From JAWLGZ01 sp041690635 (GTDB taxonomy: Bacteria > Pseudomonadota > Gammaproteobacteria > Thiohalomonadales > Thiohalomonadaceae), in the NCBI GenBank assembly GCA_041690635.1, contig JAWLGZ010000001.1, positions 558,001-622,000 of the forward strand: a stretch of DNA of 64,000 bases, in the 5' to 3' direction. The translations under genes and the position numbers were made by a program. Numbering within the stretch: position 1 is the first letter of the stretch; each line of letters opens with the position of its first letter. Below, piece by piece: positions 51,802 to 60,256 of the stretch. The notes beneath the pieces are model-generated. The model was not told where the DNA came from, ran no database searches, and saw only the letters and a list, made by a program, of their open reading frames with translations.

Positions 51802-53541
51802 TCAAAACTCCTCCCACTCCTCCTCGCCCGCCGGACGGGCAGCGGCCTGCTTCGCCGGTTTGGGCGCGGGTCTGGCGGCAGCCTGTTGAGGTTGTTTGGG
51901 TGTCGCGGGCTTCTGGCTCGGCGCTGCCTTCCGGGGAGCGTCCGGCGTCTTCGCGCGGGCGTCGGTGGCGGCGCCGGTGTTGAAGAAGCTCATCACCTTG
52001 GCCAGGTCCTGGGCTTGATCCTCCATCGCCTTGCTGGCCGAGGCGGCCTCCTCCACCAGGGCGGCATTCTGCTGGGTCATCTCGTCCATCTGCATCACCG
52101 CCTTGTTCACCTGGTCGATACCGGCCGACTGTTCTGCGCTGGCGGCGGCGATCTCGGAGACGATGTCGCTCACCTTCTTCACCGCGTCGACGATCTCCCG
52201 CAGCGTGTCGCCCGACTCGTTGACCAGCCGTGACCCTTCGCCGATGGTGGAGACGCTCTCGTTGATGAGTTCCGAGATCTCCTTGGCCGAATCGGCGGAA
52301 CGCTGGGCCAGGTTGCGTACCTCGGCGGCAACCACGGCGAAGCCACGTCCCTGTTCGCCGGCGCGGGCCGCCTCCACCGCCGCATTCAGCGCCAGCAGGT
52401 TGGTCTGGAAGGCGATGGCGTCGACGGTACCGATAATGTCGGCGATGCGCTTGCTTGAGGCGGTGATGTTCTCCATCGCCGAGACCGCGTTGCCCACCAC
52501 CTCACCGCCCTTCTCCGCCCGGTCGCGGGCGTTCGCCGCCAGCTGGTTGGCCTGCGTGGCGTTGTCGGCGTTCTGCTTCACCGTGGAGGTGAGCTCCTCC
52601 ATGCTGGAGGCGGTCTCCTCCAGGGAGGAGGCCTGCTCCTCGGTGCGCTGGCTGAGATCCATGTTGCCCTGGGCGATCTCCCCCGCCGCCGAGGTGATGG
52701 TGTCGGTAGCGGCGCTGACGGCCCCGACCACCTCCCGCAGCTTGCCGTGCATCTGCTTGAGGGCGGCCATCAGTCGGCCGATCTCATCGCTCGAATGCAC
52801 CTCCACGCTGCCGGTGAGGTTACCTTCGGCAATCTGGCCGGTCAGCTGAACCGCATCATTGAGCGGGCGGGTGATGGCCCGGATGAGCAGAAAACCGATC
52901 ACCCCGGCGACCAGGACGCCCACCACGATGGCGCCGATGGTGATGGCGCTGATGAAGGAGAACGCCTCGTCCGCCTCCGTGAACTCGTGTTCGGCTCCCT
53001 GCACCTGGAGCAGGAGCAGCTCTTCCGCGATCGCCTTCGCCTTGTTGAAGCGGGGGATGATCTCCAGCACGTTGTGCATGTTGGCCTTGTTGAACTGGCC
53101 CGCCTCCAGGTAGCCGAGGGCGGGGTTGAGGCCGTTCTCGACAAAGTCGCGCCGTGCCGCCTCGAAGTCGTGCTCCAGCTTCTCCTCTTCCGCCGAGTGC
53201 TGCAGCCGCTTGAAGGAGGTCCAGATGGCATCGATCTCTTCGTTGTTCTTGCGCACGGCGTCGGTGTGCATGGTCACCGGGTGTGTGTTCTCGTGGAACT
53301 CGCTCTCGGGCAGGCGCGGGTCGTGCTGTGCCCCGAGGAGCAGCTGTTGCTGCTGTCCCCGCATCAGGTCATTAATGTGAGCCAGATCGCCGATCGGCAC
53401 AGTGCGGTTCTCATACACCGACTCCAGGTGGGCGTTGCTGGAGTGCATCCCGCCGAGGCCAAGCCCGGCGAGTGCCACCAGGAGGACGATGAGGAATCCG
53501 ATGGTCAGGATCAGCCGCGTCTTGATGGTCAGGTTGCGCAT
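51802..53541 (-). CDS. Methyl-accepting chemotaxis protein
   Basis: A 579-residue chemoreceptor: membrane segment 1 (about 8-31), a helical periplasmic sensor domain of the four-helix-bundle type (about 32-203), segment 2 (about 205-227), HAMP, and a cytoplasmic signalling domain with the hairpin tip sequence around IAFQTNLLALNAAVEAARAG. A Pro/Ala/Lys-rich linker leads to the C-terminal pentapeptide EWEEF, which has the xWxxF form bound by CheR/CheB. Ligand unknown. No chemotaxis cluster is nearby. Confidence 0.94.
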   Translation of the reverse strand: MRNLTIKTRLILTIGFLIVLLVALAGLGLGGMHSSNAHLESVYENRTVPIGDLAHINDLMRGQQQQLLLGAQHDPRLPESEFHENTHPVTMHTDAVRKNNEEIDAIWTSFKRLQHSAEEEKLEHDFEAARRDFVENGLNPALGYLEAGQFNKANMHNVLEIIPRFNKAKAIAEELLLLQVQGAEHEFTEADEAFSFISAITIGAIVVGVLVAGVIGFLLIRAITRPLNDAVQLTGQIAEGNLTGSVEVHSSDEIGRLMAALKQMHGKLREVVGAVSAATDTITSAAGEIAQGNMDLSQRTEEQASSLEETASSMEELTSTVKQNADNATQANQLAANARDRAEKGGEVVGNAVSAMENITASSKRIADIIGTVDAIAFQTNLLALNAAVEAARAGEQGRGFAVVAAEVRNLAQRSADSAKEISELINESVSTIGEGSRLVNESGDTLREIVDAVKKVSDIVSEIAAASAEQSAGIDQVNKAVMQMDEMTQQNAALVEEAASASKAMEDQAQDLAKVMSFFNTGAATDARAKTPDAPRKAAPSQKPATPKQPQQAAARPAPKPAKQAAARPAGEEEWEEF

Positions 53542-53707
53542 GGCGCTCTCCCCACAGGAATGGGCGTGTGCCGGGACGCCCCGGCCGACGCGCGTCAGAA
53601 TGCCAGTTTCCCCGGAGTCGTTTGCGGCACCGTGTCACAAGGATGAACGGGCGGTGAAGAATGCTGGGGGGAAGCCCCCGGCGGGGAACCCGCCGGGGCA
53701 TTTCGGG

Positions 53708-54979
53708 TCAGGGGTGGCGCGGGAGAGGGCGAGATGCGCCGGGGCGCCCCTCCGGCGCCGGGTCGTCGGTAAAGGCCGAACCGCCCCAGGCAAAGTCCGG
53801 CTCGGCGCTGATCTTGTGGATGGAGAGGTCCGCGCCCTGAAACTCCTCCTCCTCGGAGAGCCGGATACCGACGGTCGACTTCAACACCCCGTAGACGAGG
53901 AAACCGCCGGTCAGGGCGATGGTGATACCCATTGCCGTCCCGACCAGTTGCGCCCCGATACTCACCCCGCCCAGTCCGCCGAGAGCGGTGGTGCCGAAGA
54001 TGCCGGCAGCGATGCCGCCCCAGGCACCGCACAGGCCGTGCAGCGGCCAGACACCGAGCACGTCGTCAATCTTCCAGCGGTTCTGGGCCAGGGTGAAGGT
54101 CCAGACAAACAGGGCACCGGCCACCAAACCGGTTGCCAGCGCGCCGACGGGGTGCATCAGGTCGGAACCGGCACACACCGCCACCAGCCCCGCCAGCGGC
54201 CCGTTGTGGACGAATCCAGGGTCGTTGCGCCCGGCAAACAGGGCCGCCAGAATTCCGCCCACCATTGCCATCAGTGAATTGACCGCCACCAGCCCGCTGA
54301 TCCCCTCCAGGCTCTGGGCCGACATGACGTTGAAACCGAACCAGCCCACGGTGAGGATCCAGGCGCCGAGGGCAAGGAAGGGGATGCTGGAGGGCGGGTG
54401 GGCGTAGACCTCGCCATTCCGCCCGTAGCGCCCCTTGCGGTGCCCGAGCAGCAGCACCGCGGCAAGGGCGATCCAGCCGCCTACGGCGTGCACCACCACC
54501 GAACCGGCGAAGTCGTGAAAACCGGCCCCGAAGGTCTCCTCGATCCACCCCTGAATGCCGAAGTTGCCGTTCCAGGCAATCCCCTCGAACAGCGGATAGA
54601 CCAGCGCCACCAGGACGAAGGTGGCGGCGAGCTGCGGATTGAACCGGCCCCGCTCGGCGATGCCTCCCGAGACGATGGCGGGAATGGCGGCGGCGAAGGT
54701 GAGCAGGAAGAAGAACTTCACCAGGTCGTAGGCGCTTCTCTCGGCGAGCACGGAGGCGGCGTCGAAGAATCCGATGCCGTAGGCGATCAGGTAGCCGAGA
54801 AAGAAATAGGCGATGGTCGAGACGGCAAAGTCGGCGATGATTTTGACCAGCGCATTGACCTGATTCTTCTTGCGGACCGTACCCACCTCCAGGAAGGCGA
54901 ATCCGGAGTGCATGGCCAGCACCATGATGGCGCCGAGCAGAACGAACAGGACATCGGCAGCTGCGTTTGGCTGCTCCAT
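53708..54979 (-). CDS. amtB: Ammonium transporter AmtB
   Basis: An Amt/Rh family ammonium transporter with 11 helices. The 423-residue protein conserves the pore residues Asp156 and the first twin histidine His164 (FHDFAGSVVVHAVGG), and the second histidine in LHGLCGAWGG. ATG 54979 is set by a GAGG ahead of it and gives MEQPNAAADV. The C-terminal tail (after about 380) is hydrophilic. There is no glnK beside it, unlike most Proteobacteria. A strong hairpin lies upstream. Confidence 0.95.
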   Translation of the reverse strand: MEQPNAAADVLFVLLGAIMVLAMHSGFAFLEVGTVRKKNQVNALVKIIADFAVSTIAYFFLGYLIAYGIGFFDAASVLAERSAYDLVKFFFLLTFAAAIPAIVSGGIAERGRFNPQLAATFVLVALVYPLFEGIAWNGNFGIQGWIEETFGAGFHDFAGSVVVHAVGGWIALAAVLLLGHRKGRYGRNGEVYAHPPSSIPFLALGAWILTVGWFGFNVMSAQSLEGISGLVAVNSLMAMVGGILAALFAGRNDPGFVHNGPLAGLVAVCAGSDLMHPVGALATGLVAGALFVWTFTLAQNRWKIDDVLGVWPLHGLCGAWGGIAAGIFGTTALGGLGGVSIGAQLVGTAMGITIALTGGFLVYGVLKSTVGIRLSEEEEFQGADLSIHKISAEPDFAWGGSAFTDDPAPEGRPGASRPLPRHP

Positions 54980-55109
54980 TGGTAAAACCTCACGGCATTG
55001 AGTGTCGCGCCAGGAGGGTGCAAGAAGCGCACCAAGGGAGTGCCAATTGGAAAAACAGTGAGTTATTGCCAGGGCGTGACACCGCAATGCACTGCCTTCG
55101 GGCAATCGG

Positions 55110-55142
55110 CGGCGGTGCGCCCCAAATCGGGGCGCACCGCCG
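55110..55142. terminator. 14-bp perfect hairpin between response regulator gene and amtB
   Basis: CGGCGGTGCGCCCC, loop AAATC, GGGGCGCACCGCCG. It follows the stop of the mazG-response regulator genes by about 20 bases but has no T-run, so termination is likely but not certain. Confidence 0.6.
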
Positions 55143-55161
55143 GAAGGTAAAGCGGGACGCC

Positions 55162-55584
55162 TTACCGTTCGGAATCGGCGCAGAGCGCCCGCAGCCGCTC
55201 CGCCAATGTCATGGGGTCGAACGGCTTGCTGATCACATCCAGGGCGCCGAGCGCCCGCAGCCGCTCCTGTTCGGCAGGCCGCACACGGGCGGTGACGAAC
55301 ACCACCGGAATCGTTGCACCGCCGGGGCGGCCGCGTAGGCGGGCCAGAAGGACGGGGCCGTCCATGTCCGGCAGCATGACATCGAGCAGGATCAGGTCGG
55401 GCACCTGCGTCGCGAACGCCTCCAGTGCCGCCTCGCCGCTGCCGCAGACGGTCACCCGGTAGCCGCCCAACTCTTCAAGGGCCAACCGCATCACCGCCGC
55501 GATATCCGGCTCGTCCTCGACCAGCAGAATGGCTTGCCGCCGGCTCAATCCTTGCTCTTCTCCGCTGTCTTCACCTGTTCCCAC
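55162..55584 (-). CDS. Single-domain response regulator
   Basis: A CheY-like receiver with no output domain. The phosphoacceptor Asp is in LILLDVMLPDMDG, and VFVTAR and SKPFDP are the conserved Thr and Lys positions. Start GTG 55584 would overlap mazG by 40 bp; TTG 55548, overlapping by 4 bp (TTGA) and directly before RRQAILLVEDEPD, is equally plausible. The partner kinase is not linked. Confidence 0.88.
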   Translation of the reverse strand: MGTGEDSGEEQGLSRRQAILLVEDEPDIAAVMRLALEELGGYRVTVCGSGEAALEAFATQVPDLILLDVMLPDMDGPVLLARLRGRPGGATIPVVFVTARVRPAEQERLRALGALDVISKPFDPMTLAERLRALCADSER

Positions 55585-56372
55585 AGCACGTCCATCTCCT
55601 CCAGCGTGGCCTGCTCGGGAGTACGGCCGCCCCGCCGCAGGTGGCTCTCCACACCACGGAAGCGGCGCTCGAAACGGTTGCTCGCGGCGCGCAGGGCACC
55701 TTCCGGGTCCACCCCGGTGTGGCGCGCCAGATTGACGCAGGAGAAAAGCAGGTCGCCCAACTCCTGGTGCAGCCGGTCGCGATCACCGGCAGCGAGTTCG
55801 GCACGCACCTCCTCCAACTCCTCGCCGACCTTCTCCAGCACACCGGTGGGCTCGGTCCAGTCGAAGCCCACCCGCGCCGCGCGCTTTTGCAGCTTTTCGG
55901 CGCGGACCAGCGCCGGCAGTGACACCGGCACCCCATCCAGCACACTGTGCTCCCCCTCTGCCCGGTTGGCGCGCTCCTGTGCCTTCTGCGCCTCCCAGGC
56001 ACGGGTCTGGGCCTCGGCATCACGCATCTCCACGTCACCGAAGACGTGAGGGTGGCGGCGGGTCATCTTGTCGACGATGGAGGTCACCACGTCGGCGAAA
56101 CCGAACAGTCCCGCCTCTTCCGCCATGCGGGCGTGGAACACGACCTGGAACAGCAGGTCACCGAGTTCGTCGCGCAGCTCGCCGAATTCGTCGCGCTCGA
56201 TCGCATCGGCGACCTCGTACGCCTCCTCGAGGGTGTACGGGGCGATGGTGGCGAAGGTCTGCTCACGATCCCAGGGGCAGCCGCCGTCCGGGTCGCGCAA
56301 CCGCGCCATCAGCTCGATGAGGCGCTCAATCTCCAACCGGATCTCCACGCCAACGTTGCAAAGTGACTCCAT
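55545..56372 (-). CDS. mazG: Nucleoside triphosphate pyrophosphohydrolase MazG
   Basis: MazG hydrolyses NTPs and dNTPs to monophosphates; in E. coli it limits cell death and ppGpp-linked stress. The 275 residues contain two tandem MazG domains (about 15-120 and 145-255), with CPWDREQTF and the repeated EEAYEVADAIE / ELGDLLF metal-binding blocks. ATG 56372 overlaps the thioredoxin gene by 47 bp; TTG 56336, preceded by GGAG at six bases and matching the E. coli start, may be the real one. Confidence 0.92.
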   Translation of the reverse strand: MESLCNVGVEIRLEIERLIELMARLRDPDGGCPWDREQTFATIAPYTLEEAYEVADAIERDEFGELRDELGDLLFQVVFHARMAEEAGLFGFADVVTSIVDKMTRRHPHVFGDVEMRDAEAQTRAWEAQKAQERANRAEGEHSVLDGVPVSLPALVRAEKLQKRAARVGFDWTEPTGVLEKVGEELEEVRAELAAGDRDRLHQELGDLLFSCVNLARHTGVDPEGALRAASNRFERRFRGVESHLRRGGRTPEQATLEEMDVLWEQVKTAEKSKD

Positions 56373-57402
56373 CGCGCCAGACGCCGCTCAGGATGTAGTT
56401 CAGTACGCTGCGCAGGCGGAAAAAGCGCACCACCGAATCCACCCGCAGGATCTCCGTGCCGTGCTCGTCAAAGAACACCAGGGTCGGCGCATAAAAGATG
56501 CCCAGCTCGTCGGCCCAGGCACGCGCGGTGGTCCTCTTGCCGCCCGGTGTCAGGACCGGTGTCTGCGCCCACATGTCGAGCTGCACGCTGTCGAAACGGC
56601 CCAGCAGTTCGCGGATCTCCTCCTCCTGCAACGGCTCGGAATGGAGTACATCGCAGGCGTGGCAGTCCCCCTGCTCGAAGAAGACGATGAGCGGGTTCTC
56701 GGCAGGTATCCGCGAGCGGTCGAGCGCGTAGGGGGCGGGCGAGAAGAAACCGGCCTCGTTCAGGCCGCCGATTTCGAAGGCGAGCGGCGGATCGGCCCGC
56801 TCCAGGTAGCTGCGGAATGACTCCCGTCGGTAGTGGCCGTCCGCCACGTACTCCAGCGCGGCACGAAACTGATAAGGGGGGTGATACCCGCGTAGCCGCA
56901 ACGCCTCCTCCCCTTCCGCATCGTAGAAGATCAGGGAGGGGGTGAAGTTGGTATTCTCGCGTTCGGCGAACGCCTTCTCGCTGAGTTCATTGCCCCCCAG
57001 GTCGGTGACTGTCCGATCGCCGTAGATATCGATGGCCACGACGTCGAAGTGCTTGCGGGTGTACCTGACGATATCCCGCTTGCCGAAGTTCACCTCCATC
57101 AGCTTTTTGCAGTAGGGGCAGTACTTCTGGCCGAAATAGACAATGAGCCCCTTGCGGCGGTGGGCCACTGCGTCAGCCAGGTCTTCCCTCAGATCGAGGA
57201 AGCTGAGCCGGAACCAGGCGGGTACACGGACCTCCTCTTCCAGCGGGCTGTCGTCGAAAGAGAGCGAGGACTCCTCTTCGTCCGGCCAGTCGGCCCAGGG
57301 ATCGGGGATCTCCTGCGCAGGCAGCTCCAGCGGCGCGACCAGCAGGCAGAGCAACAACCCCGGGAGCAGCGCCGGGAACCTGAATCGGGATAGTACGTCC
57401 AT
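56326..57402 (-). CDS. Exported protein with two thioredoxin-like domains
   Basis: A 358-residue protein with a signal peptide (about 1-29, LLPGLLLCLLVAPLELPAQ), an acidic linker, and two thioredoxin-fold domains with redox pairs C95PYC98 (GQKYCPYCKK) and C247HAC250 (EQGDCHACDV). It probably acts in periplasmic thiol-disulfide exchange. The first domain resembles SoxW-like thioredoxins, the second the Thioredoxin_2 type. ATG 57402 is the only start that directly precedes the signal peptide. Function unassigned; no cytochrome c genes are near. Confidence 0.85.
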   Translation of the reverse strand: MDVLSRFRFPALLPGLLLCLLVAPLELPAQEIPDPWADWPDEEESSLSFDDSPLEEEVRVPAWFRLSFLDLREDLADAVAHRRKGLIVYFGQKYCPYCKKLMEVNFGKRDIVRYTRKHFDVVAIDIYGDRTVTDLGGNELSEKAFAERENTNFTPSLIFYDAEGEEALRLRGYHPPYQFRAALEYVADGHYRRESFRSYLERADPPLAFEIGGLNEAGFFSPAPYALDRSRIPAENPLIVFFEQGDCHACDVLHSEPLQEEEIRELLGRFDSVQLDMWAQTPVLTPGGKRTTARAWADELGIFYAPTLVFFDEHGTEILRVDSVVRFFRLRSVLNYILSGVWRDGVTLQRWRGDPVGD

Positions 57403-57477
57403 GGGGGATGATGTTAACCCGCATTCCCGCTTCCGGCGACCCGGAGCGGCGCCCGCATAATCCTGGAAACCGCAGTT

Positions 57478-57610
57478 ACTCTCGCAAAGACGCCGAGCAC
57501 GCCAATAAGAAACAAACCGTCTGTACCCATCAACGGCAATACCTTCCGGGTGGAACCGCAACGACTGCCTTGTTTCTCTTTTCTCTGCGTCTTTGCGTCT
57601 TGGCGAGAGT
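57478..57610. repeat. Inverted octamer arrays in the divergent thioredoxin/patatin gap
   Basis: Left ACTCTCGCAAAGACGCCGAG and right TCTGCGTCTTTGCGTCTTGG followed by GCGAGAGT. The outer arms ACTCTCGC/GCGAGAGT match perfectly over 8 bp. The pair straddles the intergenic gap of 250 bp where both promoters must lie. Confidence 0.8.
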
Positions 57611-57652
57611 CCAGCTGCCGTTTTTGGGATAATGGGGCTTCCGGAGGTATGG

Positions 57653-58570
57653 ATGAGTAGAGAACGGATCGGCCTGGTGCTCGGCAGCGGCGCGGCACGC
57701 GGCTGGGCCCACATCGGAGTGCTCCGCGCCCTTGCGGACCGCGGTATTGAACCGGACGTGGTATGCGGCAGTTCCATCGGGGCGCTGGTGGCGGCAGGTT
57801 ACTGCAGCGGGACGCTCGACGGGCTGGAGGCGTGGGTCCGTTCACTGGACTGGTGGGATATCGTCCGTGCCCTCGACCCGACCGTGGGCGGCGGCGGCTT
57901 CATCGGTGGGGAAAACCTGATGGAGATGCTCAATCACCACCTGGGCCACGACACCATCGAGAGTCTGCCCCGGCGGTTTGGCGCCGTGGCCACCAACCTG
58001 CGCACCGGCGAGGAGGTGTGGCTGGACCACGGCCCGCTGCTTTCGGCGGTACGCGCCTCCATCGCCCTGCCGGGACTGTTCACCCCGGTCGTCATCGAAG
58101 AGCAACTGCTGGTGGACGGCGGACTGGTCAACCCGGTGCCCATCTCGCTGTGCCGGGCACTGGGGGCGGACCGGATCATCGCAGTCAACCTCAACGGCGA
58201 CATCGTTGGCCGCCACCTCCACGGAGACGACGCGATCACCGATCCCCGACGGCCGCAGGCGGAGGCGCCCTGGTATCAGTTTCTGGAGCGGTTGCGCTCC
58301 GGCGTCGGCGAGGCGGGCTTCGGACGGCTGCTCACCCGTCATCCGACGGCACAGCCGGGGCTGTTCGATGTGCTCGCCAGCGCCATCAACATCATGCAGG
58401 ACCGGATCACCCGATCACGCCTGGCGGACGATCCGCCCGATGTGCTGATCACCCCCCGTCTGGCCCATCTGGGGCTGCTCGAATTCGACCGCGCAGAAGA
58501 TGCGATTAGCGAGGGATATGCCAGTGTCGACCGTGCCCTGCCGGGTCTGGGGGCGGTGATCGGGGGCTAG
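57653..58570 (+). CDS. rssA: Patatin-like phospholipase, RssA family
   Basis: A 305-residue patatin-domain lipid hydrolase. The oxyanion GSGAARGWAHIG, nucleophile elbow CGSSIGAL and catalytic Asp in VDGGLVNPVPIS are all present. E. coli RssA is of the same type but its natural lipid is unsettled. ATG 57653 is set by GGAGG five bases upstream. No membrane segments. It ends 13 bp from the convergent STAS gene. Confidence 0.9.
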   Translation: MSRERIGLVLGSGAARGWAHIGVLRALADRGIEPDVVCGSSIGALVAAGYCSGTLDGLEAWVRSLDWWDIVRALDPTVGGGGFIGGENLMEMLNHHLGHDTIESLPRRFGAVATNLRTGEEVWLDHGPLLSAVRASIALPGLFTPVVIEEQLLVDGGLVNPVPISLCRALGADRIIAVNLNGDIVGRHLHGDDAITDPRRPQAEAPWYQFLERLRSGVGEAGFGRLLTRHPTAQPGLFDVLASAINIMQDRITRSRLADDPPDVLITPRLAHLGLLEFDRAEDAISEGYASVDRALPGLGAVIGG

Positions 58571-58583
58571 CCCCGCTACCGGT

Positions 58584-58883
58584 TCAGATCAGGGTAAACA
58601 ACCGGTCGAAGCGGGCCAGCTTCAGTAACTCCTTTACCGGGGGGTTACAGTTGCACAGGGCCACTTTCCTGCCGTCCCCCCCCGCGTGTTCACGCAACAG
58701 CAGCAGCATGCCGAGTGCGGAACTGTCGAGGTACTGGACGTCCCCCAGGTCCACACTGAAGCGGGTACTGCTTCCGTCGCAGTTGCGGTAGGCGGCCCGA
58801 AACGCCTGATGGAGGTTGAAATCGAACCGCCCCTCGACCGAAATCGCCACGTGATCGTCGTTCTCCCACACACTGATTGCCAT
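58584..58883 (-). CDS. STAS domain anti-sigma factor antagonist
   Basis: A 99-residue SpoIIAA/RsbV-like protein. The phosphorylatable serine lies in the DSS motif (53-55, VQYLDSSALGMLLLL). In partner-switching systems the unphosphorylated form binds a serine kinase or other target and the phosphatase encoded upstream regenerates it. ATG 58883 is preceded by GGGAG. Last gene of a four-gene operon; the kinase that would phosphorylate it is not in this window. Confidence 0.88.
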   Translation of the reverse strand: MAISVWENDDHVAISVEGRFDFNLHQAFRAAYRNCDGSSTRFSVDLGDVQYLDSSALGMLLLLREHAGGDGRKVALCNCNPPVKELLKLARFDRLFTLI

Positions 58884-58924
58884 TGCCTGTCTCCCTAGCA
58901 GCCGGTTGGTCAAGGTCCTGTCAT

Positions 58925-60253
58925 TCAGGTCGCGTGCAGCACCAGTTCCGCCATGGTGATGTCGTCTGCCTGCGGGTTCCCCGCGAGGAACGCCTCCACC
59001 TGCTCGCGTACCCGTTCGAAGAAGGTTTCGCTGGCACCGTGTTCACGCAGACAGTGCTCCAGGCGTTTTTCACCAAACATCTCCCCCTCCGGGTTGCGCG
59101 CCTCGACCAGGCCGTCCGAATAGATGAACAGCCGGTCACCCCTGCGTGTGGACAGATGCTGAATGTCGAACGCCAACTCACCGCTCGGCACCACGCCAAG
59201 CGGCAGGTCGGATGAGGTGATGCGCTCCCGGACACCTGCGTCAGCCGAGTAGACAAAGGCCGCCGGTACTCCGCCGTTCCATGCGTGCACGATCTGGTCG
59301 GTCCCCACTTCGATAACACAGGCGGCGAGGAACAGCCCCCGGGGCAGCTTGCGATGGAGCTCGTCGTTGATCGACGAGATCAACGACCGGATGTTGCACC
59401 CCCTCCCCACCTCACGATGGAACAGGTCTGCCACCGGCAAGGCACCGATAGCGGCAGGCAGGCCGTGGCCGGTGAAGTCGCCGATCATGATCAACTGCCG
59501 GCCATCGGGTGCACGGGCGGCAAGAATCAGATCCCCGTTGGCCACATCGACAGGCCAGAGGCGGTATCTCAGGTTGGGAAAGTCCAGCCGTTCGGCTTCG
59601 TGAACGTTGGCGAGAAGCGCTTTTGCCAGCTCCTGTTCGTACTGCAGCCGATCACGGTGGGCCTGCAGCTCCTCGGCGGTTCGTCTCAGGTCCTGGCAGG
59701 CGAGCCGCAGGTCCTGTGTTCGTGCTGCGACCATCTCCTCCAGGTTGCTGTTGATCGCCTGCAGTTGCTGAATGGTCTCAAAGGCGCGCACCGAAGCCGC
59801 CACCGAGGTGAACAGCTTCTGGGCGGAGAGTTCGGTCTTTTCCCGGTAGTCGTTGATGTCGTATTCGATGATAATCCGGCGTTCGGGGGCCTGTCCCGGC
59901 TGACCGGTGCGCAGGATGATTCTGACTGAACTGTTGTTGAGTTCCTCGCGGATATGCCGGATAAGATGCAGCCCGGCCTCCTCGCTCTCCATCACCACGT
60001 CAAGCAGTATCACCGAGACATCCCGATGGGCATGCAGGAGGTGCCGGGCCTCCTGTCCGGAATAGGCACTCATCAGACAGACCCCCCGCCCCCCATGGCA
60101 GAGATCGGCAAGCACCAGGCGGGTAACGTGGTGCACCTCGTCATCATCGTCGACAATCAGAATCTTCCAGACCTCACCGGGCACTTCACGGGGATGCTCG
60201 TCCTCCCTGAGAATCAGGGTCTGCTCCGGATTGGATTCACCAACACCGCTCAT
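58925..60253 (-). CDS. Response regulator with PP2C-type phosphatase output (RsbU-like)
   Basis: A 442-residue protein: receiver domain (about 29-150, phospho-Asp85 in VILLDVVM, with the REKTELSAQKLF extension typical of this receiver type), a coiled coil (about 160-210), and a PP2C/SpoIIE phosphatase domain (about 215-440, GDFTGHGLPAAIGALPVADLF and ADDITMAELVL). Phosphorylation presumably controls dephosphorylation of the STAS protein. It follows the kinase gene by only 3 bp. It lacks the extra serine-kinase domain of P. aeruginosa HsbR. Confidence 0.9.
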   Translation of the reverse strand: MSGVGESNPEQTLILREDEHPREVPGEVWKILIVDDDDEVHHVTRLVLADLCHGGRGVCLMSAYSGQEARHLLHAHRDVSVILLDVVMESEEAGLHLIRHIREELNNSSVRIILRTGQPGQAPERRIIIEYDINDYREKTELSAQKLFTSVAASVRAFETIQQLQAINSNLEEMVAARTQDLRLACQDLRRTAEELQAHRDRLQYEQELAKALLANVHEAERLDFPNLRYRLWPVDVANGDLILAARAPDGRQLIMIGDFTGHGLPAAIGALPVADLFHREVGRGCNIRSLISSINDELHRKLPRGLFLAACVIEVGTDQIVHAWNGGVPAAFVYSADAGVRERITSSDLPLGVVPSGELAFDIQHLSTRRGDRLFIYSDGLVEARNPEGEMFGEKRLEHCLREHGASETFFERVREQVEAFLAGNPQADDITMAELVLHAT

Positions 60254-60256
60254 ATT

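Noticed and set aside
55025..55046. Possible sigma-54 promoter before amtB (minus strand TGGCACTCCCTTGGT)
   Set aside because: The -24 half is perfect but the -12 GC is GT at the required position, so the match is too weak without expression data.
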